From Deltaproteobacteria bacterium (GTDB lineage Bacteria > Desulfobacterota > GWC2-55-46 > JAJCZF01), in the NCBI GenBank assembly GCA_029262475.1, contig JAJCZG010000022.1, positions 1 through 55,438 of the forward strand: a DNA stretch of 55,438 bases. Reading direction: 5' to 3'. The position numbers and the translations under genes are program-made. The notes under the pieces were generated by a model that was not told the DNA's origin, searched no databases, and saw only the letters and a list, made by a program, of their open reading frames with translations. Positions 25,891 through 36,348 of the stretch are shown here, in pieces; within the stretch, counting starts at the first letter, position 1, and each line of letters opens with the position of its first letter.

Positions 25891-26363
25891 CAGAGCCCCC
25901 CGCTAGTAGTCTCTTCGATCCCTTCCTTCGCCCTTCTGATGATATCCCGTTCGTCATCAAAGCTCATAAGAGATAGAGCCTCGTCAATTGGAAACCACCT
26001 GCACTCAGAAACCTCATCGTCGTGATTTGAAGTATCCCCTTCCGTATACTCCATGAGAAAAAAATATACGATCTTAAAAACTTTTTTTGTTACGTGTTGG
26101 TCCTTATACGTATAAAAATATTCTATATCGCCGAGCTTCTTGATGATCCTTCCGTTTAGCCCGGTCTCTTCCCGTACTTCGCGGTGGGCAGTCGCGGCCA
26201 AATTCTCTCCCTCTTCCTGAAGCCCCTTCGGGAGGGCCCAGGGCTTACCCTTGCTGACAGATATGAGAGCAACTTCTATCTCCGCGCCTCTCCTTCTATA
26301 TACCACCCCTCCGGCAGATATAAGGCGGCCCGGCGGTACACCGGCGTCTTTCATATTTTCCAT
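25890..26363 (-). CDS. Nudix hydrolase
   Basis: 157 residues with an intact Nudix box: Gly, five residues, Glu, seven residues, then REVREETGL. The box starts in KGLQEEGEN near residue 46. ISAGGVVYRR opens the fold. Nudix enzymes hydrolyse nucleoside diphosphates linked to other groups, such as dinucleoside polyphosphates or NDP-sugars; the substrate cannot be told. CGGAG lies close to the ATG at 26363. It precedes the decayed PAS/HD-GYP gene with overlapping stop and start. Confidence 0.9.
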   Translation of the reverse strand: MENMKDAGVPPGRLISAGGVVYRRRGAEIEVALISVSKGKPWALPKGLQEEGENLAATAHREVREETGLNGRIIKKLGDIEYFYTYKDQHVTKKVFKIVYFFLMEYTEGDTSNHDDEVSECRWFPIDEALSLMSFDDERDIIRRAKEGIEETTSGGL

Positions 26364-26396
26364 TATACTCCGTAAAGACGGGTTGACAAGACCTAT

Positions 26397-27326
26397 TCAC
26401 TCCTCTATACCGGCTATCCGCTTTAGCCCCGCTTCTCTTGCAAAGGCTAACGCCTCCTCGAACTCCGCCCTGGTGATGGGCCTCGATAACTCAGGAAAGT
26501 CAGGGTTATCGCCGGCCTTATGGCAAGGCCTGTACTGGTCCATGAGATTTACATAAGTACTCGGTGAAAGCTCTTTGGCGATGAACTCCATGACCTCCCT
26601 TGTCCCTGCAATAGACCCGGGCAAGACGAGATGACGCACCATAAGACCCCTTCTAGCTATACCGGCGGGGGTTAGTACGAGTTCCCCCACCTGGCGATGC
26701 ATTTCCATTACGGCGAGCTTAGCAACCTCGAAGTATCCGGGAGCGAAAGAGAGAGCCATCGCAGGCCAGTCGTCGCCGTACTTTATATCAGGCAGGTAGA
26801 TATCAAATATGCCGTCGAGTAATTTTATCGTCTCCGGAGAGTCGTAGCCGCCGGAGTTATAGACTAGAGGGACTTCGAGCCCACCTTCAATCGCCTTCGG
26901 AAGACTTTTGACAATCTGGGCTATTTGGTGAGTCGGGGTAACAAAATTGATATTATGGCAGCCCTTCTCCTGGAGAAGAAGCATGATGGAGGCGAGTTCG
27001 TCTGTGGATATCTCCCTGCCTGAGCCAAGCTGGCTTACCTCATAGTTCTGGCAATATGCGCATGTAAGGTTACATGAGGAGAAAAATATAGTACCACTCC
27101 CGCGTGACCCGGTAAGCGGCGGCTCCTCACCGAAGTGTGGCGCATAGGAGTCTATGACCGGGAGCGCAGCAACGCGGCAGATACCCGTAACCCCTCTCGT
27201 CCTGTCGACCATGCACCCCCTCGGGCATAGCGTGCACTTCTTCATGAGAGCCGTAAGGGTATCTATCCTCGATAAAAGCTCACCGTTCTCATAGAGCCTG
27301 AGATATGAAGGCCTAAAGGTTGACAT
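26397..27326 (-). CDS. Radical SAM protein, PflA-like (COG1313 type)
   Basis: Has the radical SAM 4Fe-4S motif CNLTCAYC near residue 85, preceded by KCTLCPRGCMVDR near the N-terminus, which may bind another metal or cluster. FFSSCNLTCAYCQNYE and the SAM-contact-like YNSGGYDSPE fit the group called putative pyruvate-formate-lyase activating enzymes. No glycyl-radical enzyme gene is adjacent, so the true substrate is unknown. ATG at 27326 chosen; a TTG at 27344 would add six residues. Neither has a clear ribosome binding site. Confidence 0.85.
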   Translation of the reverse strand: MSTFRPSYLRLYENGELLSRIDTLTALMKKCTLCPRGCMVDRTRGVTGICRVAALPVIDSYAPHFGEEPPLTGSRGSGTIFFSSCNLTCAYCQNYEVSQLGSGREISTDELASIMLLLQEKGCHNINFVTPTHQIAQIVKSLPKAIEGGLEVPLVYNSGGYDSPETIKLLDGIFDIYLPDIKYGDDWPAMALSFAPGYFEVAKLAVMEMHRQVGELVLTPAGIARRGLMVRHLVLPGSIAGTREVMEFIAKELSPSTYVNLMDQYRPCHKAGDNPDFPELSRPITRAEFEEALAFAREAGLKRIAGIEE

Positions 27327-27425
27327 GCGTAAAGGATAACACAAGTGGGGGTAAAAACAGCAATCTAAAAGACGGGTATTTATGTCAGATAAGGATGCGG
27401 GAGACTGAAATCATGCGGTGCAGGG

Positions 27426-29633
27426 CTACATGCCTCTCCAGTTCGCTATCTGAAAGTAAGGAATGACATTGGGGATTTCTTCAAGGGAAATAAGGCCGTC
27501 CTCCACCTTAATAAGGGCGTCCTTTAACATCGGCATGAGGCCGTTTTCCAGGGCATTCTCGTAGAGTTCGTCAAATGAAGCGTTGGCCATGATGAGCTTC
27601 TTGCTAACGGCGTCCACGCACCAGAACTCGAATACCGGCATCCGTCCCTTGTGTCCCATAAACTCGCACTTCTCGCATCCGTATCCCTTGTAGAACTCCA
27701 CCGAGTCCGGAACCCCATCAGGATAGAAGGTATCGACAAGTTCTTTTTCGGGCTTATGTTTGACCTTGCAGTACTGACAATTCCGTTTTGCGAGCCTCTG
27801 TGAGATGACGGCGATAAGTTCGGAGGATATGGAGCCAGGCATCATGTCCAGATCGATGAGCCTTCTTATAGTTTCAACGGAGTTATTGACGTGTAGAGTC
27901 GCGAAGACCAGATGTCCCGTCTGGCTGGCCCTGAGCGACTCCAGGGCGGTCTCCTGGTCTCTTATCTCTCCTATGAGCATTATATCAGGGTCTTCACGGA
28001 GAAAGGCCCTTATCGCCTGTGGGAAGCCGAAGCCGATCTCCTTCTTGGTCTGCGACTGTTGTATCCTGCTTATCGAATATTCTATCGGGTCCTCGATTGT
28101 AAGAATCTTCTTACGGACGTCCCTGCTGAGTTGAGCAAGCGTCGAGTATAGGGTAGTAGTCTTTCCGCTGCCTGTAGGCCCGGTGATGAGTATCAAACCC
28201 GAGGGGTTTTTTATAAGCCTTTCATACTGCACCAAAACGTCCGGGAGGAAACCTATCTTGTTTAAGCCTATAATTGAGCCCGAGTGCTTAAGAAGTCTTA
28301 TGACAATATTCTCGCCGTATAAGGTTGGCTGGGTCTGGAGCCTGAAATCGTATACCTTGCCGCCGGTCCTTCTCCTGAAACGCCCTCCCTGAGGCAGGCG
28401 CCGTTCGGCGATATTAAGGTCTGAACAAATCTTCAAAACATTTACAACGCCGCTCACATTGGTCTTGTTTATCTTTATATGTTCGTCGTCATAGAGCGTG
28501 CCGTCAACCCTGTAACGAATAAAGACGTCAGTCTCAAAGCATTCGATATGGATATCGCTCGCATCTTTCTTAATTGCGGTGAGCAGCAGCGCATTGGTTA
28601 TCTTCTGGAACTTTCTGGTGAGATACTCAATACTCTCGATCCCCTGGCTATCAATCTCTTCGGTGATCGGAATATCTTCCAGGAAGTCTGAATATTCCTC
28701 GTTATCGGACACTTCAGCATTATTCTCATCGACGTCAAGGAAAATAGCCCTGAGTATGGTAGTGATATCCGTATAAGTAGCGAGGTCCATATGAACGTGC
28801 TTACAATTGAATGCTGCCATCAGCTCGTCGGGGTTTAGGGATGGCTCTGAGGTAACGATATATACGGTATCGTCTTCCATCAGGTAAGGGATAAGGTAAT
28901 TATGTATGCAGAAGGCCTTACTTAGTTTCTTGGCGAGGCTCTTATCTAGCATGTTCAGGATGTCGTGGCTCGACACGACTGCAATCCTTCTCTGAAGCGA
29001 GAGCATCTTGAAAAAGTCTAACTCGTTAACTTTGCCCGTCTCTATGAGGATCTTCCCGACCATCCTCTGGGTCTTCTGGCTAAGCTCTATCGCCAGTTTC
29101 ATATCCTCTTCGCTGACGTAATTGTCCCTTACAAGAACCTCGCCTATTCGTATCCCGCTAAGCCCCCTCTTCGTGAGAAGATCGTAACACTTCTCAATAT
29201 TCTCGATGAAGGCATCGTCTTTGACTTCAAAAAAGTCCACCTTGCGCCCGATAAGGGAGCCTATATCCTTTAATTCTTCTTCGGAGAGAGCCTTTATAGA
29301 GGCGACCAGCATAAAATCATCGCTCAGCGAGACGAGCGGCATGAGCGAGTGTTCGATGGCGAAGCTCTTGCTCATCCATGTGGTAGTCCTGGGTTCGACA
29401 AGGTACTGTCCGGAATAGAGGAAATCAACATTTCCCTTTTGTTCGCAAAGGACCCTTACAAGCTCCATGGGCTCTATACAACCCATCTTGACAATGATCT
29501 TTCCGATGAGTTCTCCGACACGGACACCTTTTTCCTCGTCGCCGGTCGTCTGTATATCGAGGGCCGTTCGCAGGTGGTCCCTGCTAATTAAACCCTTCCT
29601 TATTAATATTTCACCGAGCATCATCTTGCTCAT
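27426..29633 (-). CDS. GspE/PilB-family secretion or type IV pilus ATPase
   Basis: 735-residue hexameric ATPase powering type II secretion or pilus extension. Two MshEN-like N-terminal units occur (GEILIRKGLISRDHL near 7 and GEVLVRDNYVSEEDM near 165). The ATPase core has Walker A GPTGSGKTTTL, Walker B IMLIGEIRDQET and the His box TGHLVFATLH. Two C-x2-C pairs (CQYC, CEKC) form the zinc element of GspE/PilB. No pilin, platform or secretin gene is adjacent, so which machine it drives is open. Confidence 0.92.
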   Translation of the reverse strand: MSKMMLGEILIRKGLISRDHLRTALDIQTTGDEEKGVRVGELIGKIIVKMGCIEPMELVRVLCEQKGNVDFLYSGQYLVEPRTTTWMSKSFAIEHSLMPLVSLSDDFMLVASIKALSEEELKDIGSLIGRKVDFFEVKDDAFIENIEKCYDLLTKRGLSGIRIGEVLVRDNYVSEEDMKLAIELSQKTQRMVGKILIETGKVNELDFFKMLSLQRRIAVVSSHDILNMLDKSLAKKLSKAFCIHNYLIPYLMEDDTVYIVTSEPSLNPDELMAAFNCKHVHMDLATYTDITTILRAIFLDVDENNAEVSDNEEYSDFLEDIPITEEIDSQGIESIEYLTRKFQKITNALLLTAIKKDASDIHIECFETDVFIRYRVDGTLYDDEHIKINKTNVSGVVNVLKICSDLNIAERRLPQGGRFRRRTGGKVYDFRLQTQPTLYGENIVIRLLKHSGSIIGLNKIGFLPDVLVQYERLIKNPSGLILITGPTGSGKTTTLYSTLAQLSRDVRKKILTIEDPIEYSISRIQQSQTKKEIGFGFPQAIRAFLREDPDIMLIGEIRDQETALESLRASQTGHLVFATLHVNNSVETIRRLIDLDMMPGSISSELIAVISQRLAKRNCQYCKVKHKPEKELVDTFYPDGVPDSVEFYKGYGCEKCEFMGHKGRMPVFEFWCVDAVSKKLIMANASFDELYENALENGLMPMLKDALIKVEDGLISLEEIPNVIPYFQIANWRGM

Positions 29634-29718
29634 AAAGCAGTCCAGTTCATATAGAAAATGTTAGTTGGAATAAGAGTCAGTACGAAGAAACGAGTTTTTG
29701 AAGAAACTATGCAAGTGA

Positions 29719-30312
29719 TTAACCGAAGACAGCGTCCCTTTCAAGAGAGCCTTTAGGTTCAATTTTATACCTCTCCATCCAACTGTAGATACAGCCGCAG
29801 TACTGTTGCCTGTAGAGCCCCATCTCCTTGCTCTCCTCGATTCCTTCTTTCCAGCCAATGCGAAAATCCCGGTAGAATAAGGAGATACAATATTTATCGG
29901 CAAGTTCCTCGGATAGCTTGAGCATTAGTTCGTGATTCTGATACTTGGAGTAAAAGAGAGATGAAGAAAAATAATCAAAACCTCTAAGAGAGGCTTCCCT
30001 GGCGACGGCCTCAAGGCGGAGACTGTAACAGTGACGGCATCTTTCTTCCTTCTTAAGGGTCTTTATGGCCCTACCATCCGAGTCTTTTACAAACTCCGCC
30101 GCGTCGTAATCCTCTCCACCTCCAAAGATTACATCTATATCCATAAGGCGCGAGAGAGTTTCAACGGCTTTGCGCCTCTTATCGTGTTCTCCCCTCGGCT
30201 GGATATTAGGGTTATAGAAATAACCAGCGACCTCCATCTCCCCCTTTAGAGCGGTCTTAAGCGGGTAGATAGAACACGGGCCGCAGCACATATGTACGAG
30301 CACTTTCTTCAT
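29719..30312 (-). CDS. queH: Epoxyqueuosine reductase QueH
   Basis: Final step of queuosine tRNA modification, reducing epoxyqueuosine to queuosine without cobalamin. HMCCGPCSIYP near the N-terminus, ERCRHCYSLRL and QQYCGCIYS hold the conserved Cys used for a 4Fe-4S cluster and a second metal. I chose the ATG at 30312 (MKKVLVHMCCGPC, 197 residues) to match the family; an ATG at 30324 is possible. The frame opens to 30405 without support. It follows ruvB in the same direction. Confidence 0.92.
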   Translation of the reverse strand: MKKVLVHMCCGPCSIYPLKTALKGEMEVAGYFYNPNIQPRGEHDKRRKAVETLSRLMDIDVIFGGGEDYDAAEFVKDSDGRAIKTLKKEERCRHCYSLRLEAVAREASLRGFDYFSSSLFYSKYQNHELMLKLSEELADKYCISLFYRDFRIGWKEGIEESKEMGLYRQQYCGCIYSWMERYKIEPKGSLERDAVFG

Positions 30313-30419
30313 TAAATCGTCCATTCGTGTTAAGTCCAGATAATGATTATAATAGACTAGCTCCCGGCTTCCGCCGGAGGCTGTCAGTAAGGTGCGAATC
30401 CCCACAACTTAATTTGGGA

Positions 30420-31454
30420 TTATAAAAGCCTGTCCTGGCCGTCGCCTGCGGCGGTCTTCTCCGGAGAGCTCATACCAAAATGTTCGTAGGCCAGAGGTGT
30501 CGCCACCCTGCCCCTGGAGGTCCTCTGTATAAAACCTTCTTGAATCAGAAAGGGCTCGTAGAGGTCTTCTATCGCGTCCCTCTCCTCGTGGAGCGCGGCA
30601 GAGAGAGAGTCGACGCCTACAGGGCCTCCGGCGAATTTCTCGATTATCGCCAGAAGTATCCTTCTATCCATCTTATCGAAGCCTCGGGAGTCTATCTCAA
30701 GCATATCGAGCGCCCCGGAGGCCACCTCACGGGTTATGACGCCGTCCGCCTTCACGTCTGCGAAGTCCCTTACCCTCTTAACGAGCCTGTTCGAAATCCT
30801 TGGCGTACCGCGTGAGCGTGAGGCTATCTCCACTGCGCCGTCGTCCGTTATCTCGCACCTGAGTATCGAAGAAGTCCTTTTAACTATAGTCACTATCTCC
30901 TCTGTGCTGTAGAAGTCAAGTCGTGAGATCACGCCGAACCTATCACGCAGCGGTGAGGTTAGGAGCCCGGCCCTGGTCGTGGCGCCTACGAGCGTAAAAC
31001 GCGGGATATCGAGGCGAACGGACCTCGCCGACGGTCCCTGCCCGATGATGATATCAATCTTAAAATCCTCCATCGCAGGGTATAAAATCTCCTCCACGAC
31101 AGTCGAGAGCCTGTGTATCTCGTCTATGAAGAGCACGTCCCCCTCATCGAGGTTCGTGAGTATCGCAGCTAAATCTCCCTGCTTCTCTATCGCCGGTCCG
31201 GAGGTGCTTTTGATATTCGCACCGAGCTCGAAGGCGATGATATTTGCAAGAGTAGTCTTACCGAGCCCAGGCGGGCCGTAGAAGAGGACGTGGTCGAGGC
31301 TCTCGCCCCTGCCCCTTGCAGCCTCGATAAATATCTTGAGGTTCTCCTTTATCCTCTCCTGCCCTACGTAATCTACCAGGCGAGTCGGTCGAAGAGATGT
31401 GTCGAAACCCTCGTCAACCGCTAGGTCAAAGGCTGAAATTTCACCGTCGGTCAT
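30420..31454 (-). CDS. ruvB: Holliday junction branch migration helicase RuvB
   Basis: AAA+ motor that drives Holliday-junction migration with RuvA. Walker [12 protein letters not shown] near residue 61, Walker [10 protein letters not shown] and sensor [18 protein letters not shown] are intact. A winged-helix C-terminal domain includes [12 protein letters not shown]. The 344 residues are typical. It lies downstream of ruvA and ruvC, so the cluster can make the whole resolvasome. Confidence 0.97.
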   Translation of the reverse strand: MTDGEISAFDLAVDEGFDTSLRPTRLVDYVGQERIKENLKIFIEAARGRGESLDHVLFYGPPGLGKTTLANIIAFELGANIKSTSGPAIEKQGDLAAILTNLDEGDVLFIDEIHRLSTVVEEILYPAMEDFKIDIIIGQGPSARSVRLDIPRFTLVGATTRAGLLTSPLRDRFGVISRLDFYSTEEIVTIVKRTSSILRCEITDDGAVEIASRSRGTPRISNRLVKRVRDFADVKADGVITREVASGALDMLEIDSRGFDKMDRRILLAIIEKFAGGPVGVDSLSAALHEERDAIEDLYEPFLIQEGFIQRTSRGRVATPLAYEHFGMSSPEKTAAGDGQDRLL

Positions 31455-31494
31455 CTTAGTAATCTTTCTTTAAGATAGATTGGAATAAATACTT

Positions 31495-32097
31495 CTATGT
31501 GAAAAATCTTAGCGTCTTTTTAAGCAGCTCTTCAAAGCCAATGGAGTCGTTCTCCTTTAAAACCTTCTTTACGGCGTCGGTTGCGGCTGGGCGTTTATAA
31601 CCGAGGTTAATGAGGGCCGACACTACGTCAGTTGATAGCATGCCGCTTAGGGTCGATGTGTCGAGTTCACCTCCGCCCGGCGCCTCGGCCGCCATGAGCT
31701 TTACCTTGTCCTTTAGCTCAAGGATAAGGCGCTCGGCCGTCTTCTTGCCGAGCCCCGGAACCCTTGTCAGCGCCAAAAGCTCTTCAGAGACGACGGAGTC
31801 GATAAAGTCGCCTACCGAGATGCCTGATAGTATATTACACGCAAGCTTCGGTCCAACTCCGTTTACCGATATGAGCATCAAGAAGAGCGTCTTCTCATCA
31901 TCGGTAAAAAACCCGTAGAGCTTTATGGAGTCGTCCTTAATTAAGGTATGAACCCGCAGGGAAAGACTTTCGCCCGGCTCGGGGAGATTGTAATAACTGG
32001 AGAGCGGAATAGTAAGCTCATAGCCAACGCCGCCGACGTCAACTATTGCCGTATCGGATCTCTTAAGGAGTAGGGATCCTTTAATATTAGCTATCAT
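31495..32097 (-). CDS. ruvA: Holliday junction protein RuvA
   Basis: Four-way-junction-binding protein that loads RuvB. The N-terminal OB fold starts MIANIKGSLL. Two helix-hairpin-helix motifs appear as VNGVGPKLACNIL and VPGLGKKTAERLI. The C-terminal RuvB-binding three-helix domain contains LINLGYKRPAATDAVKKV. Length 200 residues, normal for the family. It lies 75 nt after ruvC and 40 nt before ruvB. Confidence 0.97.
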   Translation of the reverse strand: MIANIKGSLLLKRSDTAIVDVGGVGYELTIPLSSYYNLPEPGESLSLRVHTLIKDDSIKLYGFFTDDEKTLFLMLISVNGVGPKLACNILSGISVGDFIDSVVSEELLALTRVPGLGKKTAERLILELKDKVKLMAAEAPGGGELDTSTLSGMLSTDVVSALINLGYKRPAATDAVKKVLKENDSIGFEELLKKTLRFFT

Positions 32098-32172
32098 ATG
32101 TCGTTAGAGTCCGTTAGAGAGGTTTATAGGTGAGAACCGGTCAGAAGGCCCAGTGCTGCCTGCCGGTGGGGT

Positions 32173-32661
32173 TTAAAGGTTAGTGAGCGGGCCGGAGCTA
32201 TTAATATGACAGATAGCCACGGCAAGGGCGTCAGCCGCATCAGGTGGCGGCGCCTTCGGTATATTTAAAAGGGCTTTTACCATATGCTGAACCTGCACCT
32301 TGGCGGCTGAGCCGTAGCCGACGACCGCAAGCTTCACGGAAGCGGGGCTGTACTCGAATACCTTTATACCGTATGAGGACGCAGCTAAGAGTGCCACGCC
32401 CCTCACGTGGCTAAGGACTATGGCGCTCTTAACATTTTTTGCATAAAAGACCGACTCTACCGAGACGGCGTCGGGGCGAAACTCTTCGATAACGTCACGT
32501 AGCGCGCCGGAGATGATGAGCAGGCGCCCTGAAAGCTCTTTTGAGGCTGCGGTCTTTATCTCTCCGTCACAGACGTGTTTTAGGCCGCTCCCTCCCCTTA
32601 CGCTCTCAACGATGCCGTAGCCCGTTACCCTCGACCCGGGGTCTATGCCAAGGACCTTCAA
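32173..32661 (-). CDS. ruvC: Holliday junction resolvase RuvC
   Basis: Mg-dependent endonuclease that cuts Holliday junctions symmetrically. RNase H-like fold with GIDPGSRVTGYGIV (first Asp at residue 7), VSVESVFYAKN (Glu) and PPDAADALAVAICH (Asp residues). At 162 residues it is complete. The start is TTG at 32661, as the fold begins immediately; no strong ribosome binding site is visible. A small hairpin with a T-run sits just before it. Confidence 0.96.
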   Translation of the reverse strand: MKVLGIDPGSRVTGYGIVESVRGGSGLKHVCDGEIKTAASKELSGRLLIISGALRDVIEEFRPDAVSVESVFYAKNVKSAIVLSHVRGVALLAASSYGIKVFEYSPASVKLAVVGYGSAAKVQVQHMVKALLNIPKAPPPDAADALAVAICHINSSGPLTNL

Positions 32662-32702
32662 CTGAAAAAGACCAGCAAATGGTCCACGGGAAAGCTCACA
32701 GC

Positions 32703-33455
32703 CTACATCGCCTCTTCCATGGCGTCCATGTCCATGTCGAAATTCGCATAAACCTCCTGTACGTCGTCCAGGTCCTCAAGCGCATCTATGAGACGCAAGA
32801 GCTGCACGGCGACCTTTCCTTCGACCCGTACAGTATTTTGCGGGATCATAGTCGTCTCGGCCATATCGATCTGAAAGCCGCCTTCCGAAAGGGCGGATTT
32901 AACGTCGAGAAAATCAGTGGGCTCCGTATATATCTCGAATACCCCGTCCTCCTCATTCGTTGTAACGTCTATTGCTCCGGCTTCGAGGGCAGAGTCCATG
33001 ACCGTATCCTCGTCGGTTGACTCCGTCGGTACGGTGATAAGACCCCTGAGGTCGAATATCCAACCCACAGAGCCGTTCTCACCGAGATTGCCGTTGCCTT
33101 TGGCAAAGGCATGACGCACCTCGGAGGCGGTCCTGTTCCTGTTGTCGGTCATAAAGCTTACAAGCACCGCCACTCCGCCCGGACCGTATCCCTCGTAGGT
33201 ACCCTCTTCGTAATTTACACCCGAGAGTTCGCCAGCGCCCTTCTTTATTGCCCTGTCGATATTATCGGCCGGCAGGTTAACGGATTTGGCCTTCTCTATA
33301 ATGGTCCGCAATCTTGCGTTCGAGTCGGGGTCGGAGCCGCCCATCTTAGCGGCGACCATTATCTCCTTAACCACCTTACTAAAGATCTTTCCCCTCTTTG
33401 CGTCGGTCTTGGCCTTCTTGTGCTTGATAGTTGACCACTTGGAATGTCCTGACAT
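32703..33455 (-). CDS. yebC: YebC/PmpR-family protein
   Basis: 250 residues starting [14 protein letters not shown], the family hallmark. Further conserved blocks are RAIKKGAGE and [13 protein letters not shown]. Members are DNA-binding regulators, and some relieve ribosome stalling at polyproline stretches. yebC upstream of ruvC-ruvA-ruvB is a common bacterial order. A C-terminal acidic stretch ([15 protein letters not shown]) is typical. Confidence 0.95.
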   Translation of the reverse strand: MSGHSKWSTIKHKKAKTDAKRGKIFSKVVKEIMVAAKMGGSDPDSNARLRTIIEKAKSVNLPADNIDRAIKKGAGELSGVNYEEGTYEGYGPGGVAVLVSFMTDNRNRTASEVRHAFAKGNGNLGENGSVGWIFDLRGLITVPTESTDEDTVMDSALEAGAIDVTTNEEDGVFEIYTEPTDFLDVKSALSEGGFQIDMAETTMIPQNTVRVEGKVAVQLLRLIDALEDLDDVQEVYANFDMDMDAMEEAM

Positions 33456-33579
33456 AATCTCATCCTGAATTAATATTAGTTGGTTTTATAACAATTATCG
33501 GTTCAATCTATTGAAAAATAACATAAAAACTTGCGTTTTGCAATGCTTTGCTGACGAGAAGGCAGGGTGAAGTCTTCCC

Positions 33580-34971
33580 CTATTGCTCGCCCGGGCCGTC
33601 CATAAGGTCGTACTCTCTCATCTTGGAGAGAAGCGTATTCCTGTGCACCTTGAGCTCACTTGCCGTCTTATTCCTATTCCACTTCGTCTTTTTGAGGACC
33701 TTCAGGATAAACCTCTTCTCGAAATCCTTACATGCCTGGCGAAAATCCCCATCATCGCTCTCAGCCTGCTTGCCGGTGATTGCGGCGTCACTGTCAGAGA
33801 AGAAAAAATCTTCAGGAAGGTCCTCAACCCCTATCTGAGATAGATCGGAGACATAGACCATCAGCCTCTCAATCATATTCTCAAGCTCCCTGACGTTACC
33901 GGGCCAGTTATAGGATACCATCGCCTGTAGGGCCTCATTGGAGATTCCGGGGATGGCCTTCTTATATTTACGATTAAATATCGCTATAAAATGATCAATG
34001 AGTATCGGGATATCCTCAACCCTCTCTCGAAGAGGCGGGAGCGTTATTGGAACAACATTTAGCCTGTAGAAGAGATCATCACGGAACTCACCCTTTGAGA
34101 CGGCATCTTCCAGATCGGTATTCGTAGCGGCTATTACACGTATATCCACGCTTACTGTAATATTACCCCCGACACGCTCAAAGCTCCTCTCCTGAAGCAC
34201 CCTCAAAAGCTTTACCTGAAGCCCAAGCGGCATCGTAGATATCTCGTCAAGGAAGATCGTCCCACCGTCCGCATACTCGAACTTCCCGATCTTCTTTACG
34301 TGCGCCCCTGTAAATGCCCCTTTTTCATGGCCGAAGAGTTCGCTCTCCATGAGCTCGTACGGCACTGCCCCGCAGTTGACCGCCACAAATGGGGCGGCGG
34401 CCCTTATGCCGTTATTATGAATGGCCCTTGCGATGAGCTCCTTACCTGTGCCGCTCTCCCCTGCTATCAAGACGCCCGAGGAGGTGGAGGAGACCTTGTT
34501 TATCACCCCGAAGATTGCTCTCATCTTTGAGGATTTGCTTATTATCTCTCCATAAGTATGCTTACTCTCAAGCTCCTCGCTAAGGAGGAAAACTTTACGC
34601 TTCAACTTGAGGCCGTCTATATACCTCTTGATTGTCGTTAAGAGGTCGTTCTCGTCAAATGGTTTGGTAATATAATCATAAGCGCCAAGCTTTAAGGCCT
34701 GGACGGCGTCCTCGGCCCTGTCCATGGCGCTAATGACTATGAAGCCGAGTTCGCTATCGAGCTTCCTCGCCATCTTCATAGTCTCGAAGCCGTCCATCAT
34801 GGGAAGGTTCAGGTCGATTAGCATAAGGTCAACGACCCTTTGCCTGATGACCTCTAGCGCCTTTATCCCGTCTTCGGCAAGGACTAGCTCATAATCGTCC
34901 TGCAAGAGGAGCGAAAAGGTTCTCCTTACTATGGTGTCGTCTTCGACGATTAAAAGTACAGGTCTCTTCAT
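33580..34971 (-). CDS. Sigma-54-dependent response regulator (NtrC family)
   Basis: 463 residues: receiver domain (1-120) with phospho-acceptor Asp in [17 protein letters not shown]+ domain with Walker A GESGTGKE and the sigma-54 contact loop GAFTGA, then a Fis-type helix-turn-helix ([17 protein letters not shown]) near the C-terminus. It activates sigma-54 promoters when phosphorylated. It lies 24 nt after ntrX and may receive signals from NtrY or from an unlinked kinase. Confidence 0.93.
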   Translation of the reverse strand: MKRPVLLIVEDDTIVRRTFSLLLQDDYELVLAEDGIKALEVIRQRVVDLMLIDLNLPMMDGFETMKMARKLDSELGFIVISAMDRAEDAVQALKLGAYDYITKPFDENDLLTTIKRYIDGLKLKRKVFLLSEELESKHTYGEIISKSSKMRAIFGVINKVSSTSSGVLIAGESGTGKELIARAIHNNGIRAAAPFVAVNCGAVPYELMESELFGHEKGAFTGAHVKKIGKFEYADGGTIFLDEISTMPLGLQVKLLRVLQERSFERVGGNITVSVDIRVIAATNTDLEDAVSKGEFRDDLFYRLNVVPITLPPLRERVEDIPILIDHFIAIFNRKYKKAIPGISNEALQAMVSYNWPGNVRELENMIERLMVYVSDLSQIGVEDLPEDFFFSDSDAAITGKQAESDDGDFRQACKDFEKRFILKVLKKTKWNRNKTASELKVHRNTLLSKMREYDLMDGPGEQ

Positions 34972-34995
34972 ATGCGTTAAATCCGGAAGTAAAAG

Positions 34996-36344
<1,349 letters not shown>

Positions 36345-36348
<4 letters not shown>

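Noticed and set aside
30370-30412. Cobalamin-riboswitch-like GGTGCGAATCC on the plus strand
   Set aside because: Only one short box matches; the rest of the riboswitch is absent and no plus-strand gene follows.
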